Assembly: GCA_934572465.1 (NCBI GenBank)
Contig: CAKTLG010000016.1
Location: 1 to 36,382, forward strand
Origin: an uncultured Oscillospiraceae bacterium
GTDB lineage: Bacteria; Bacillota; Clostridia; Oscillospirales; Oscillospiraceae
Reading direction: 5' to 3'
Length of the DNA stretch: 36,382 bases
Shown here: positions 24,614-32,620 of the stretch, piece by piece
Position numbering within the stretch: position 1 is the stretch's first letter
Layout of the letters: every line of letters starts with the position of its first letter
Translations under genes and position numbers: made by a program
The notes under the pieces: model-generated
What the model was told of the DNA's origin: nothing
The model's database searches: none
Seen by the model: only the letters and a program-made list of their open reading frames with translations

Positions 24614-25303
24614 TTATTCGTAAATTTTTACCGGCTGAAAGGCGACATAATCCGCCGAGATCAGCGCGTAGTCGGTTTTCCCGCGCCGCCCCTCGAACGC
24701 GCGGCGGTGCGTGTAGCCGTGGAGATGGCCGTAATAGCAGCGCTCGACCTCGTACTTATCGAGCAGCTCGAGCAGCTCGGGGCACTGGTAGCCCTGATAG
24801 ACGGGCGGATAGTGCAGAAAGCAGAAGATGGGCCGTCCCTCTGCCGCCTTGAGCGACGCTTCGAGCCGTATGGCCTCGCGCGCGAGCATCTTGCCCGTGT
24901 GCGTTCCGGCCGCATCCTCCTCGTAAAACCAGCCGCGCGTGCCGCAGATGGCGTGATCGCCGTAAAAAAAGGCGTTGTTGTAGAGGATGTCGAGCGTCGT
25001 GACGCCGTGCCCGGCGAAAAATTTCTTCATCTTCGCCGCCGTGCCCCACCAGTAGTCATGGTTGCCCTTGAGCAGCAGCTTTTTCCCCGGCAGCGCGTCG
25101 ATAAACTGAAAGTCCGGCAGAGACTGCTCGAGCGACATGCCCCAGGAGATATCCCCCGCAAGGACGATGACATCATCGCCGTGCAGCCTTGAAAAATTCT
25201 CCCGAATGCGCGCAACGTAGTTCTCCCACTTGGAGCCGAAGACGTCCATGGGCTTATTCGTGCCGAGCGATAAATGCAGATCGCCGATCGCATAGAGCGC
25301 CAT
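24614..25303 (-). CDS. Calcineurin-like metallophosphoesterase
   Basis: The 229-residue protein has all metal-ligand motifs of the family: GDLHLS (7-12), GDISWG, GNHDYWWG and GHLHGYTHRRAF near the end. The GDISWG/GNHDYWWG variant is typical of a YmdB-unrelated Firmicutes branch annotated simply as metallophosphoesterase. It should hydrolyse phosphomonoesters or diesters using a two-metal centre; the substrate is unknown. It lies 17 bases downstream of yraN and looks like the last gene of the lepB-rbgA-rnhB-yraN unit. Confidence 0.92.
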   Translation of the reverse strand: MALYAIGDLHLSLGTNKPMDVFGSKWENYVARIRENFSRLHGDDVIVLAGDISWGMSLEQSLPDFQFIDALPGKKLLLKGNHDYWWGTAAKMKKFFAGHGVTTLDILYNNAFFYGDHAICGTRGWFYEEDAAGTHTGKMLAREAIRLEASLKAAEGRPIFCFLHYPPVYQGYQCPELLELLDKYEVERCYYGHLHGYTHRRAFEGRRGKTDYALISADYVAFQPVKIYE

Positions 25304-25320
25304 CGCGGTCCCCCTTTCCG

Positions 25321-25680
25321 TTAAAATGCATCCTCGATGTATTCGATGCGCGTATGCGCCGCGCTGCGGCGCGCGTCCGCGTATACCTCGGCCACGTCGA
25401 ACCGTGCGGGCGCGTCCAGCCCGCGCTCACTCAAGTATAAAAGCGCCGCGGCGCGCAGTTTTTCCTGCTTTCTCGCCGTGACAAACTCGCGCGGCGCGCC
25501 GTAGGCAAGATTCGTGCGCAGCTTGACCTCGACAAAAAGGAGCACGCCGTCTCGCTCGGCGATAAGATCGATCTCGCCGAAGCGGCAGCGCCACTCTCTT
25601 TCCACGATGCGGCAGCCGCGCGCTTCAAGATGCTCCGCCACAAGGGCTTCACCCCAGTCGCCGTCCTGCTTCGTGCTCAT
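25321..25680 (-). CDS. YraN-family (UPF0102) endonuclease-like protein
   Basis: The 119-residue protein of the YraN/UPF0102 family has a predicted Holliday-junction-resolvase/endonuclease-like fold. Conserved landmarks: GDWGEALVAEHLEARGCRIVEREWRCRFGEIDLIA and LLFVEVKLRTN, giving the acidic E-x-D...E-V-K nuclease core, then the conserved KQEKLRAAA helix. The start at 25680 overlaps the rnhB stop codon (ATGA) and has GGAGG eight bases upstream; the alternative 15 bases earlier is less likely. Function in cells is not well defined; the rnhB linkage is conserved in Firmicutes. Confidence 0.92.
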   Translation of the reverse strand: MSTKQDGDWGEALVAEHLEARGCRIVEREWRCRFGEIDLIAERDGVLLFVEVKLRTNLAYGAPREFVTARKQEKLRAAALLYLSERGLDAPARFDVAEVYADARRSAAHTRIEYIEDAF

Positions 25681-26300
25681 CGCCGCGCCTCCCACTTTTT
25701 GAGGAACGTCCTGCGGTGCACGGGGCTGGGGCCGTACCGGTCGAGCATTTCATAGTGCAGCTTCGTGCCGTAGCCCTTGTGCCTGGCAAACTGGTACTCA
25801 GGGTACATCGGATCGAGCACCCGCACAACATAGCGGTCGCGGCTGACCTTCGCCAGCACGCTCGCCGCGGCGATGCTGAGGCTTGCGCCGTCCCCGCCGA
25901 CGACGGTACGGTGCGGCGTGGTGATCCTCGCCGACGCGCCGTGGTCGCGGTTGCCGTCGATGAGGGCATAGTCCGCCGGAACGCCCAGCGCGTCGATGGC
26001 GAGCTGCATGGCCTTCATGCGCGCGCTCAAAATGTCCGTCGCGTCGATCTCCTTCTCGTCGACGGAGGCGACGGCGTAAGCGATCGCCTTTTCGCAGATG
26101 ATCGGGAAAAGCGCCTCGCGCTTTTTCTCCGTCAGCTTTTTTGAATCGTCCAGCCCGTCGATCGCGCAGCCCTCCGGCAGAATGACGGCGGCGGCGTACA
26201 CAGGGCCCATCAGCGGGCCCGCGCCCGCCTCGTCCACGCCGCAGACAAGCCGAAAGCCCGCCGCGCGGGCTTCCGCTTCCAGATGAAGATCGACGCTCAT
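25677..26300 (-). CDS. rnhB: Ribonuclease HII
   Basis: The 207-residue enzyme cleaves the RNA strand of RNA/DNA hybrids, including single ribonucleotides in DNA. Catalytic acids are present: Asp23 and Glu24 in GVDEAGAGPLMGP, Asp115 in LIDGNRD, and Asp155 in KVSRDRYV. The usual GRG triad that contacts the ribonucleotide junction is GAG here (Ala27 in place of Arg), which is unusual but probably not inactivating. The gene overlaps rbgA by four bases (ATGA) at its start and yraN by four bases at its end. Confidence 0.95.
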   Translation of the reverse strand: MSVDLHLEAEARAAGFRLVCGVDEAGAGPLMGPVYAAAVILPEGCAIDGLDDSKKLTEKKREALFPIICEKAIAYAVASVDEKEIDATDILSARMKAMQLAIDALGVPADYALIDGNRDHGASARITTPHRTVVGGDGASLSIAAASVLAKVSRDRYVVRVLDPMYPEYQFARHKGYGTKLHYEMLDRYGPSPVHRRTFLKKWEARR

Positions 26301-27166
26301 GCCATCTCCTCCGGCGGCAGCTCGAGCGTGAAGCGGCCGAGCCTGCCGCCGCGGAATTCATCGAGCAGGATGCGGCTCATGCGCTCGATGTCGACCTCGC
26401 CGCCGGAGATGAGGAAGCCGCGCCTGCGCCCTGCCTTCTCGAGCAGCGCGTAGCCGTCGTCCTCCTCCGCAACAGTGAGCTTGTAGCGCTCCTCGATGGA
26501 TCTGGGATAGTTCTTGCCGAGGTAATCCATCAATCGCATGGCCAGCTCGTCAACGTCCACCACATCGTCGCGGATGGCGCCGGTGAAGGCGAGGCGGATG
26601 CCGACGGCGCTGTCCTCAAATTTTGGCCAGAGGATGCCCGGCGTATCGAGCAGCTCGAGCGTTCTGTCGACCGGCACCCACTGCTTTGCGCGCGTGACGC
26701 CCGGGCGGTCCTCCGCCTTGGCGCTCTTGCGGCCGGAGACCTTGTTGATGAACGTCGACTTGCCGACGTTCGGGATGCCGAGCACCATCACGCGCAGCAC
26801 GCGGCCGACCTGGCCCTTGGCCTCGTAGGCGGCGAGCTTGTCGCGCAGAAGCGTGCGCACGGCGGGCGCGAACTGCTTCACGCCGCCGCCCTGCTTCGCG
26901 TCCGTTTCAAGCACGGCATAGCCGAGCGAGCGGAAATACGCAGCCCAGCGCTTCGTCAGCTCCGGATCGGCCTGATCGACGCGGTTGAGCACCACGATGC
27001 GGGGCTTGCCCGCCGTCAGCTCGTCCACATCGGGGTTGCGGCTGCTCATGGGGATGCGCGCGTCGAGTATCTCGCACACGGCGTCCACGCTGCCGAGCTC
27101 CGCCGCGATCATGCGGCGGGTCTTGGTCATATGACCGGGAAACCAGCTCAGGCTTTCCAGCTGCAT
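26297..27166 (-). CDS. rbgA: Ribosome biogenesis GTPase RbgA (YlqF)
   Basis: The 289-residue circularly permuted GTPase is needed for a late step of 50S assembly in Bacillus. The N-terminal WFPGHM signature is present, then G4 (NRVD, 61-64), G1 GIPNVGKST (130-138), G2-region PGVTRAKQWV and G3 DTPG (174-177), the permuted order G4-G1-G3. G4 reads NRVD instead of the common NKxD, a conservative change. The C-terminal ANTAR-like RNA-binding domain follows. AGGAGG lies eight bases upstream of ATG. Confidence 0.95.
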   Translation of the reverse strand: MQLESLSWFPGHMTKTRRMIAAELGSVDAVCEILDARIPMSSRNPDVDELTAGKPRIVVLNRVDQADPELTKRWAAYFRSLGYAVLETDAKQGGGVKQFAPAVRTLLRDKLAAYEAKGQVGRVLRVMVLGIPNVGKSTFINKVSGRKSAKAEDRPGVTRAKQWVPVDRTLELLDTPGILWPKFEDSAVGIRLAFTGAIRDDVVDVDELAMRLMDYLGKNYPRSIEERYKLTVAEEDDGYALLEKAGRRRGFLISGGEVDIERMSRILLDEFRGGRLGRFTLELPPEEMA

Positions 27167-27191
27167 GGCGTTTCCCTCCTTTGCTCTTTCG

Positions 27192-27821
27192 TCAGTTCAG
27201 AAGACCGATGCGGCTGAAGTCGCGCTGCTCGGTCAGATAGTCCGGCCCCGGGAACAGGAGGAACACGGCCTTGCCGATCAGCAGGCGCGTATCCACCGTG
27301 CCGAGACTGCTGTCGCGGCTGTCGTTGGAGTGGTTGCGGTTGTCGCCCATCAGAAAGACGCTGCCCTCCGGCACGGTGAGCGGGAAGACCGTCCCCTCCT
27401 CGCGGTAGGTCAGGTCGTTGATGTAATCCTCCTCGAGCAGCTCGCCGTCGACATAGACGCGGCCGAGGGCAAAATCAATGTCCACGGTCTGCCCCTCGGT
27501 GGCGATGACGCGCTTGACGATGGGCTTATCGTCGAAGCTCTGCTTGCGGGCGATGACGATGTCGCCGTATTCATACTCGCCGCACAGCAGCGAGTTGACG
27601 ACGAGCAGACGGTCGCCATGCTGGAGCGTGGGAATCATCGAGCCGCCGTCCACGCCCATCATGCGCACGAGAAACGTGAAGATGAGCACCACCGCCAGCA
27701 GCGCTGAGACAAGGGACGAGACCGTTTCGTACACGTCGCGCCCGGGGATCTTCTCTACCAGCTCATCGCCATGCTCCGGCGTCTGCTCTGGCATCTGTGT
27801 GTTTTTGTCAAATTCTTCCAT
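27192..27821 (-). CDS. lepB: Signal peptidase I
   Basis: The 209-residue type I signal peptidase has one N-terminal transmembrane helix (about 35-53). Catalytic Ser61 lies in GGSMIPTL and general base Lys103 in IVKRVIATEG; the later boxes VPEGSVFLMGDNRNHSNDSRD and GKAVFLLFPG are also clear. It removes signal peptides from secreted preproteins on the outer face of the membrane. The start at 27821 is set by GGGAG nine bases upstream; a 13-codon extension has no ribosome binding site. Own promoter at 27886-27913, after the rplS terminator. Confidence 0.95.
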   Translation of the reverse strand: MEEFDKNTQMPEQTPEHGDELVEKIPGRDVYETVSSLVSALLAVVLIFTFLVRMMGVDGGSMIPTLQHGDRLLVVNSLLCGEYEYGDIVIARKQSFDDKPIVKRVIATEGQTVDIDFALGRVYVDGELLEEDYINDLTYREEGTVFPLTVPEGSVFLMGDNRNHSNDSRDSSLGTVDTRLLIGKAVFLLFPGPDYLTEQRDFSRIGLLN

Positions 27822-27885
27822 GCTGTATCTCTCCCTGAAACGGCGCGCGCCATGCGGCAAAATGCGCCTGATCGTCTAATCAATT

Positions 27886-27913
27886 ATTCTACCACGATTT
27901 TCCCAAAAGGCAA
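27886..27913 (-). promoter_or_regulatory. lepB promoter
   Basis: On the minus strand TTGCCT (27908-27913) and TAGAAT (27886-27891) are 16 bases apart with a TG extended -10 (TGGTAGAAT). It sits directly after the rplS terminator, so lepB-rbgA-rnhB-yraN-phosphoesterase can be transcribed separately from rplS. Confidence 0.65.
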
Positions 27914-27950
27914 CAAAAAAAGCGTGGCCGCACGGACCACGCTTTTTTGC
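27914..27950 (-). terminator. rplS terminator
   Basis: A 12-bp perfect stem AAAAAAGCGTGG/CCACGCTTTTTT (27916-27927, 27937-27948) with a 9-base loop lies 15 bases after the rplS stop codon; the A-run arm gives a U-tract on the minus strand. Confidence 0.9.
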
Positions 27951-27964
27951 TCTCAGGGCTTTTC

Positions 27965-28306
27965 TTACAGCTTCTCGCGGATCTTGGCTGCCTTGCCGAC
28001 GCGGTCGCGCAGGTAGTACAGCTTGGCGCGGCGGACAAAGCCGGTGCGCACGGTCTCGACCTTCTCAATGAGGGGGGAGTGGATGGGGAACACCTTTTCC
28101 ACGCCGACACCGTAGGCGACGCGGCGAACGGTAAAGGTCTCCTCCAGACCGCCGTGCTTCTTGGCGATGACGATGCCCTCAAAGACCTGGACGCGCTCGC
28201 GGGAGCCTTCCTTGATCTTGACGTGAACGCGGACGGTATCGCCGACGTTGACGACGGGCATTTCCTTCTTCAGCTGCTGAGCTTCAAGCTCTTTGATGAG
28301 ATCCAT
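27965..28306 (-). CDS. rplS: 50S ribosomal protein L19
   Basis: The 113-residue L19 has the family landmarks [53 protein letters not shown] and a basic C-terminus with [22 protein letters not shown]. It sits at the 30S-50S interface. The start at 28306 is set by AGGAGG eight bases upstream; upstream in-frame codons belong to the leader. Its linkage to lepB and rbgA matches Firmicutes. Confidence 0.97.
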   Translation of the reverse strand: MDLIKELEAQQLKKEMPVVNVGDTVRVHVKIKEGSRERVQVFEGIVIAKKHGGLEETFTVRRVAYGVGVEKVFPIHSPLIEKVETVRTGFVRRAKLYYLRDRVGKAAKIREKL

Positions 28307-28405
28307 GGATGTTTCCTCCTGTTTTATAGGCGTTCTTGACCGCTTTTCTTCGGCGCATCCGGGGCTCTTTCGCCCGCGCACGGCAGAGGACCGCCCTTTT
28401 CAAGC
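28307..28405 (-). ncRNA. Candidate structured leader of rplS (L19 leader-like)
   Basis: The roughly 100-base leader between the predicted start site and the rplS ribosome binding site can fold. A GGGC-GAAAGA-GCCC hairpin is nested in a GCGC/GCGC stem, closed by a longer GGCG/CGCC pairing. Ribosomal protein operons in Firmicutes often carry autoregulatory leaders, including one for L19. I cannot match it to the known model by eye. Confidence 0.3.
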
Positions 28406-28411
28406 TATGGT

Positions 28412-28440
28412 AGCATATCATAAGAAGATGGGAAATGCAA
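28412..28440 (-). promoter_or_regulatory. rplS promoter candidate
   Basis: On the minus strand TTGCAT (28435-28440) and TATGCT (28412-28417) are 17 bases apart in an A/T-rich island that stands out from the GC-rich surroundings. Confidence 0.5.
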
Positions 28441-28466
28441 GCATTATTTTGAAAAAGAGCGGAAAA

Positions 28467-29129
28467 TCAGCGGAAAACGTTCATTTCCCCATCGTAGACC
28501 TCTTTTCTGCGCACGCGGACGAAGTCCGGCGCGATGTCCGGCAGATGCCGCGCGACCGCCGCGCCGATGAGCGCGGGGTTGAGGCCGGGGTCCTGCGCGG
28601 CGGCGACCGCGTCGATGAGGATGCTCCCCTCCCCCTCCGTGAGCGTGAGCGAGCGGAGGAGCGGGGCAATGTTCAGCTCGGTCATGCCCTTGTGCTTCGT
28701 GCGCTTCTCGACAAGGATCTCCTCCTGCGCGAAAAATTCGCGGATGCGCCCGCACGCGCCCGCGGGCACGCCGCTGTCGTACTCCAGCTCGATCGCAGCG
28801 CGCAGATACGCCATCTCGCGCGCAGGGCGCACGGCGGCGTAGCAGTCGAGCACGCGCAGCCCCGCGGGCATACCGCCGTTGAGCGCGGCGGGAACGCCCG
28901 CGCCGTCGCTGTCCTCCACCGTTTCAAAGTCGAGCAGCTCGCACTCGCTCGACTGACCCACCGGCAGCGGCAGGACAATGGAGAGGATGGGGTGCGGGTG
29001 GAAGCCGTTGGAGTGGCGCAGCGACAGTCCCGCGCGCGGGAAGACGCGCTGGAACGTGCGCATCACGTCGAGATGTGAGATATAGGAAGCCTGATGCTCC
29101 TTGACGAAAACAAGCCGTAACTTAGACAT
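28467..29129 (-). CDS. DUF2344 protein, partner of the radical-SAM protein
   Basis: The 220-residue protein of the DUF2344 (TIGR03936-type) family is typically encoded immediately after, or fused to, a B12-binding-like radical-SAM protein. Family landmarks are the N-terminus LRLVFVKEHQASYISHLDVMRTFQRVFPRAGLSLRHSNGFHPHP and the later LPVGQSSECELLDFE. The start at 29129 overlaps the end of the upstream gene by eight bases and has GGGAGG eight bases upstream. The biochemical role is unknown; co-occurrence suggests it hands a substrate to the radical-SAM enzyme, possibly in RNA or ribosome modification. Confidence 0.9.
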   Translation of the reverse strand: MSKLRLVFVKEHQASYISHLDVMRTFQRVFPRAGLSLRHSNGFHPHPILSIVLPLPVGQSSECELLDFETVEDSDGAGVPAALNGGMPAGLRVLDCYAAVRPAREMAYLRAAIELEYDSGVPAGACGRIREFFAQEEILVEKRTKHKGMTELNIAPLLRSLTLTEGEGSILIDAVAAAQDPGLNPALIGAAVARHLPDIAPDFVRVRRKEVYDGEMNVFR

Positions 29130-30954
29130 CGCATTTCCCTCCCACAAGGCAGTTCGCGCCGCAGGCATTGCAGTGGGTGCGGCAGTCGGGCGTGGTGACG
29201 CCCTCGTAGGCGCGCGCGTGCTCGCGCTTGAAATACGCCGGCGAAACGCCGGTGGAGATCATGCTCCAGGGCAGGACCTCATCCTCGCTGCGGCGGCGGT
29301 TGGCGTAGAAATGCGGGTCAAGGCCGCACTCCTCAAAGGCCTCCATCCAGCGCTCGAGCCGGAAGTAATCCTCCCACGCGCTGAGCGTCTCGCCCTTGCG
29401 CCACGCGGTCTCGATGACGCGGCCCAGCCGCCGGTCGCCGCAGGAGATGACCGCCTCCATAAAGCTCGTGGGCGAGGGGTGCCAGTTGTAGGTGACGGAT
29501 TTGGTGTTGATCCGCTCGCGCAGGAGCCTGACGCGGCGCTCGTATTCCTCGATGGGGATCTGCGGCTCCCACTGGAAGGCCGTGTGGGGCTTGGGGACGA
29601 ACCACGATGTCGACACCGTGATGCGCACGCCGCGCGCCTTGTTGACGGCGCTCTCGCGCCAGGCGTGCATGACGTTCGCGGCGATATCGGCGATGCCGAG
29701 CACGTCCTCGTCCGTCTCGGTCGGAAGGCCGAGCATGAAGTAGAGCTTGACGGCGCTGTAGCCGCCGGCAAACGCGCGGCGGCAGGAGGCCAGCAGATCC
29801 TCCTCCGTGAGATTCTTGTTGATCGCGTCGCGCAGGCGCTGCGTGCCCGCCTCGGGCGCAAAGGTAAGGCCGGTCTTCCTCCCCTTTTGCAGCCGCTCCA
29901 TCAGCGCCATGGAAAAGTTGTCGGCGCGCAGGGACGGGAGCGAAAGGTTCAGGTGCCGCTCGGCGCAGAAATCCTCGAGATCGTCGCACAGCGCGACAAG
30001 CCCCGGATAGTCGGACGTGGAGAGCGAGGAGAGCGTCAGATCCTGATAGCCGGAATCCTCGATGACCTCTCTGGCATAGCGCGCTAAAAGCTTTTCCGAG
30101 CGGCTGCGCACGGGGCGGTAGACATAACCCGCCTGACAGAAGCGGCAGCCGCGGATGCAGCCGCGGAACAGCTCGAGCGCGGGACGGTCCTGCACGATCT
30201 CGGTCGAGGGAACGATGGTCTTTGTGGGATAGTAGGCCTCGTCCATGTTTACCATAACGCGCTTGAGCACCGTTTTGGGCGCGCCGTCGCGCGGCGTGAT
30301 GGACTTCACCGTGCCGTCGTCGTTGTAGTCGACGTCGTAAAGGCTGGGGACATAGATGCCGCGCAGCTGCGCCGCCTGCACGAGAAATTCGTGCTTGCTC
30401 CAGCCCTCGCGCCGCGCCTTGCGGTGCAGCTCGATGAGCTCGACGTTCATCTCCTCGCCCTCGCCGATCACGGCAAGGTCGAGGAAATCCGCGATCGGCT
30501 CGCAGTTGTACATCGCCGTGCCGCCCGCGATGACGAGCGGCGTGAGCTCCGTGCGCTCGGAGGCGTGCAGCGGGATGCCCGCAAGGTCGAGCATGTTGAG
30601 GATGGCGGGAAACGCCATCTCGTAGCCGACGGAAAAGGCAATGATGTCGAAATCGCCGATGGGGTCGAAGGATTCGAGCGCGTAGAGCGGGATATGCGCC
30701 CTGCGCATCTCCTCCTCCATGTCGCCCCAGGGCGCGAAGCAGCGCTCGCACCAGACGCCCTCGATATTGTTCATCACGCCGTAGAGGATGCGCATGCCGA
30801 GGTTCGACATGCCGATCTCATAGGTATCGGGAAAGCAGAAGGCAATGCGCGTGTCGACCTCGCTCTTGTCCTTCATGATGGCGTTGAATTCCCCGCCGAC
30901 ATAGCGTGCGGGCTTCTGCACGCGCGGCAGGATGCGTTCCAGTCTTTTATCCAC
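29122..30954 (-). CDS. Radical-SAM protein (TIGR03960-type, B12-binding-like N-terminus)
   Basis: The 610-residue protein has an N-terminal region resembling a cobalamin-binding Rossmann domain (about 35-165: RIAFCFPDTYEIGMSNLGMRILY, then FDIIAFSVGYEMAFPAILNMLDLAGIPL), a radical-SAM barrel with CIRGCRFC (Cys266, 270, 273) and a C-terminal part ending in a Cys-rich tail (CRTHCNACGANC...C). The 4Fe-4S cluster would cleave SAM to a radical; the reaction is unknown. The start is a GTG at 30954 with GGGAG seven bases upstream. Upstream ATG starts lie in a terminator hairpin and are rejected. Translationally coupled to the DUF2344 gene. Confidence 0.9.
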   Translation of the reverse strand: MDKRLERILPRVQKPARYVGGEFNAIMKDKSEVDTRIAFCFPDTYEIGMSNLGMRILYGVMNNIEGVWCERCFAPWGDMEEEMRRAHIPLYALESFDPIGDFDIIAFSVGYEMAFPAILNMLDLAGIPLHASERTELTPLVIAGGTAMYNCEPIADFLDLAVIGEGEEMNVELIELHRKARREGWSKHEFLVQAAQLRGIYVPSLYDVDYNDDGTVKSITPRDGAPKTVLKRVMVNMDEAYYPTKTIVPSTEIVQDRPALELFRGCIRGCRFCQAGYVYRPVRSRSEKLLARYAREVIEDSGYQDLTLSSLSTSDYPGLVALCDDLEDFCAERHLNLSLPSLRADNFSMALMERLQKGRKTGLTFAPEAGTQRLRDAINKNLTEEDLLASCRRAFAGGYSAVKLYFMLGLPTETDEDVLGIADIAANVMHAWRESAVNKARGVRITVSTSWFVPKPHTAFQWEPQIPIEEYERRVRLLRERINTKSVTYNWHPSPTSFMEAVISCGDRRLGRVIETAWRKGETLSAWEDYFRLERWMEAFEECGLDPHFYANRRRSEDEVLPWSMISTGVSPAYFKREHARAYEGVTTPDCRTHCNACGANCLVGGKCDV

Positions 30955-30974
30955 GGAATATCTCCCTTGAACGT

Positions 30975-31025
30975 AAAAAATAGAATAGCGGAAAACGGGC
31001 ACAAAAACCCATTTTCGCTATTCTA
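30975..31025 (-). terminator. Terminator of the SpoIVF-like gene pair
   Basis: A stem of TAGAATAGCG/CGCTATTCTA (30981-30990, 31016-31025), continued by AAAA/TTTT and GGG/CCC pairs, is followed by six T on the minus strand. It overlaps the stop codon of the M50 peptidase gene. Confidence 0.85.
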
Positions 31026-31643
31026 CACTTTTATGGCGTTTTTCGCAAGTCTCAGTTGCGGCAGCGCGCCGAGGAGCAGCGCAAGTGCGGCGAGGAGAAA
31101 GAAAAGTCCCGCGCCGGTCTCCAGATGCAGCCAGAGGGCCGCGCCGCTCAGAGCAAGGGCAAAGAGCGTTCCCGTCACGGCGGTCACAGCGTCGCCGATC
31201 AGGGGGCCGAAAAAGAACGAAACGGCGAGATACAGCGCGCGAGAGCCGTCAAGCGGCGGGATGGGCAACAGATTGAACGCCGCGAGCAGGATGTGCGCGC
31301 CCGCGAAAACAAAGCCGTCCACCCACGCAAGATGCAGCGCGAGCATCGCCGTTAAAAGGCCGCAGAGAAGATTCATCGCCGGCCCTGCAAGCGTAACGAT
31401 CAGCTCGCGCCCATAGGAAAGGCGCTGCGCGCCGCGCGCGTGAAGCACTGCGCCGAGCGCCGTGAGGCGCAGGCCCTCGACCGGCACGCGGTACGCCCGC
31501 AGCGCCAGCAGGTGTCCGCACTCGTGCAGCGCGGCGGCAAGGAATACGGAGAGCACGACCACCCACGGACTGACGACGGCGGAGAGCAGCACCAGCAGCC
31601 AGAAGCTCCACGAGACGCGTATGCCGCGCTCAGGAGATGACAT
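31023..31643 (-). CDS. M50 site-2 protease, SpoIVFB-like
   Basis: The 206-residue intramembrane zinc protease has HECGH (40-44) in the second hydrophobic segment and NLLPIPPLDG (124-133, metal ligand Asp132) in a later one. About five to six hydrophobic segments are present. There is no PDZ or CBS domain, as in the compact SpoIVFB/rhomboid-sized branch. SpoIVFB cleaves pro-sigma-K during sporulation in Bacillus; the M23-domain gene just upstream supports that reading. The start at 31643 overlaps that gene by 14 bases and lacks a clear ribosome binding site, suggesting coupled translation; a few codons either way are possible. Confidence 0.85.
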   Translation of the reverse strand: MSSPERGIRVSWSFWLLVLLSAVVSPWVVVLSVFLAAALHECGHLLALRAYRVPVEGLRLTALGAVLHARGAQRLSYGRELIVTLAGPAMNLLCGLLTAMLALHLAWVDGFVFAGAHILLAAFNLLPIPPLDGSRALYLAVSFFFGPLIGDAVTAVTGTLFALALSGAALWLHLETGAGLFFLLAALALLLGALPQLRLAKNAIKV

Positions 31644-32472
31644 AGTAAACAGGGTTGAGGTACTCGCTGCCGTCGTGCACCTCAAAGTGCAGATGCGCGC
31701 CGGTCGCGTTGCCGGTCGCGCCGACCTTCGCAAGCTCCGCGCCCTTCCGCACGCTCTGTCCCGCGCTGACGGTAATGGCGCTGCAATGGGCGTAGAGCGT
31801 GGAAAAGCCGCCGTCATGGTTCACCGTGACGTAGCGGCCGAGGATGGCGCTCTCCCCCACCGTGCCGACCGTGCCGTCGGCAAAGCAGGAGACGGCCGTT
31901 CCCTCCTCAGCGGCGATGTCCACGCCATAGTGAAAGCTCTCCTCCCCGCCGTTCGGGTCCTCTCGCCAGCCGAAAGGCGAGGTCATCGTGCCCGCAAGCG
32001 GACAGACATAGGAAAAGCCGAGGATGCGCTGCTCGCCCACGGCGAGCGCCGGCAGCTCGCGCTGCGGCGTGAGATCGACGGCACTCTGCTCCGCGACCGT
32101 GACGCCAAGCAGCTCGCCGGACACCTTCTGCGCGTCCGTCTCGCCGCCGAAGACCGCGACATAGGCCTCTGACAGCGAATCGCTCCAGTCCTGCTCACCC
32201 GACGCGGCGCGTCCGACAGCGGAAAAGGCCGAGACGAAGTCTGCGTCGCGCACGAGCCACTGCCCCAGCGTTCCGCGCAGCGCGCTCAAATGCCCCGGCA
32301 TGACGAGCTTGAGGCCGATGAGCGCTACGAACAGGACGCCGCAGACGATCATCTGCCAGACGATGCGCCCGCTCTGCTGCGGCGCATCGCGGCGCATCCT
32401 CCGTGCCGCCGCGCCCCGTGCGACGCGCTTGCCGCCGCGGCGCGCGCCGTGCAGTCTTCTCCCCCGTGCCAT
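31630..32472 (-). CDS. M23-domain membrane protein, SpoIVFA-like
   Basis: The 280-residue protein has an Arg-rich cytoplasmic N-terminus (1-36), one transmembrane helix (about 38-58), a linker, and a C-terminal LytM/M23 domain (about 150-280). The M23 residues look intact: FHYGVD (His181, Asp185), LYAHC (His229) and HLHFE (His260, His262). In Bacillus, SpoIVFA holds SpoIVFB in check in the outer forespore membrane through a related domain. Here it could inhibit, scaffold or cleave peptidoglycan. GGGGAG lies six bases before the ATG. The gene leads a two-gene operon with the M50 protease. Confidence 0.87.
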   Translation of the reverse strand: MARGRRLHGARRGGKRVARGAAARRMRRDAPQQSGRIVWQMIVCGVLFVALIGLKLVMPGHLSALRGTLGQWLVRDADFVSAFSAVGRAASGEQDWSDSLSEAYVAVFGGETDAQKVSGELLGVTVAEQSAVDLTPQRELPALAVGEQRILGFSYVCPLAGTMTSPFGWREDPNGGEESFHYGVDIAAEEGTAVSCFADGTVGTVGESAILGRYVTVNHDGGFSTLYAHCSAITVSAGQSVRKGAELAKVGATGNATGAHLHFEVHDGSEYLNPVYYVIS

Positions 32473-32550
32473 AGCGCTCTCCCCTTTCCAAAGCCGTATG
32501 CCATAGCCTATGTGGACGAGAGCGGAAAAATACCTGCGTGCGGCGCGCCC

Positions 32551-32579
32551 TTGCGTTTTGCGGGCGGATATGTTATTGT
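32551..32579 (+). promoter_or_regulatory. LysR gene promoter
   Basis: TTGCGT (32551-32556) and TATTGT (32574-32579) are 17 bases apart with a TG extended -10. The predicted leader is about 35 bases. Confidence 0.5.
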
Positions 32580-32620
32580 TCTCAAAAGATCACAGATCGG
32601 GAAAGAGGGTGCGGCGCAGG

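Noticed and set aside
32485..32505. Sigma-E type sporulation promoter before the M23/M50 pair (CATACGGC resembles a -10)
   Set aside because: No matching -35 element is found at 13-15 bases upstream, so the resemblance is too weak to annotate.
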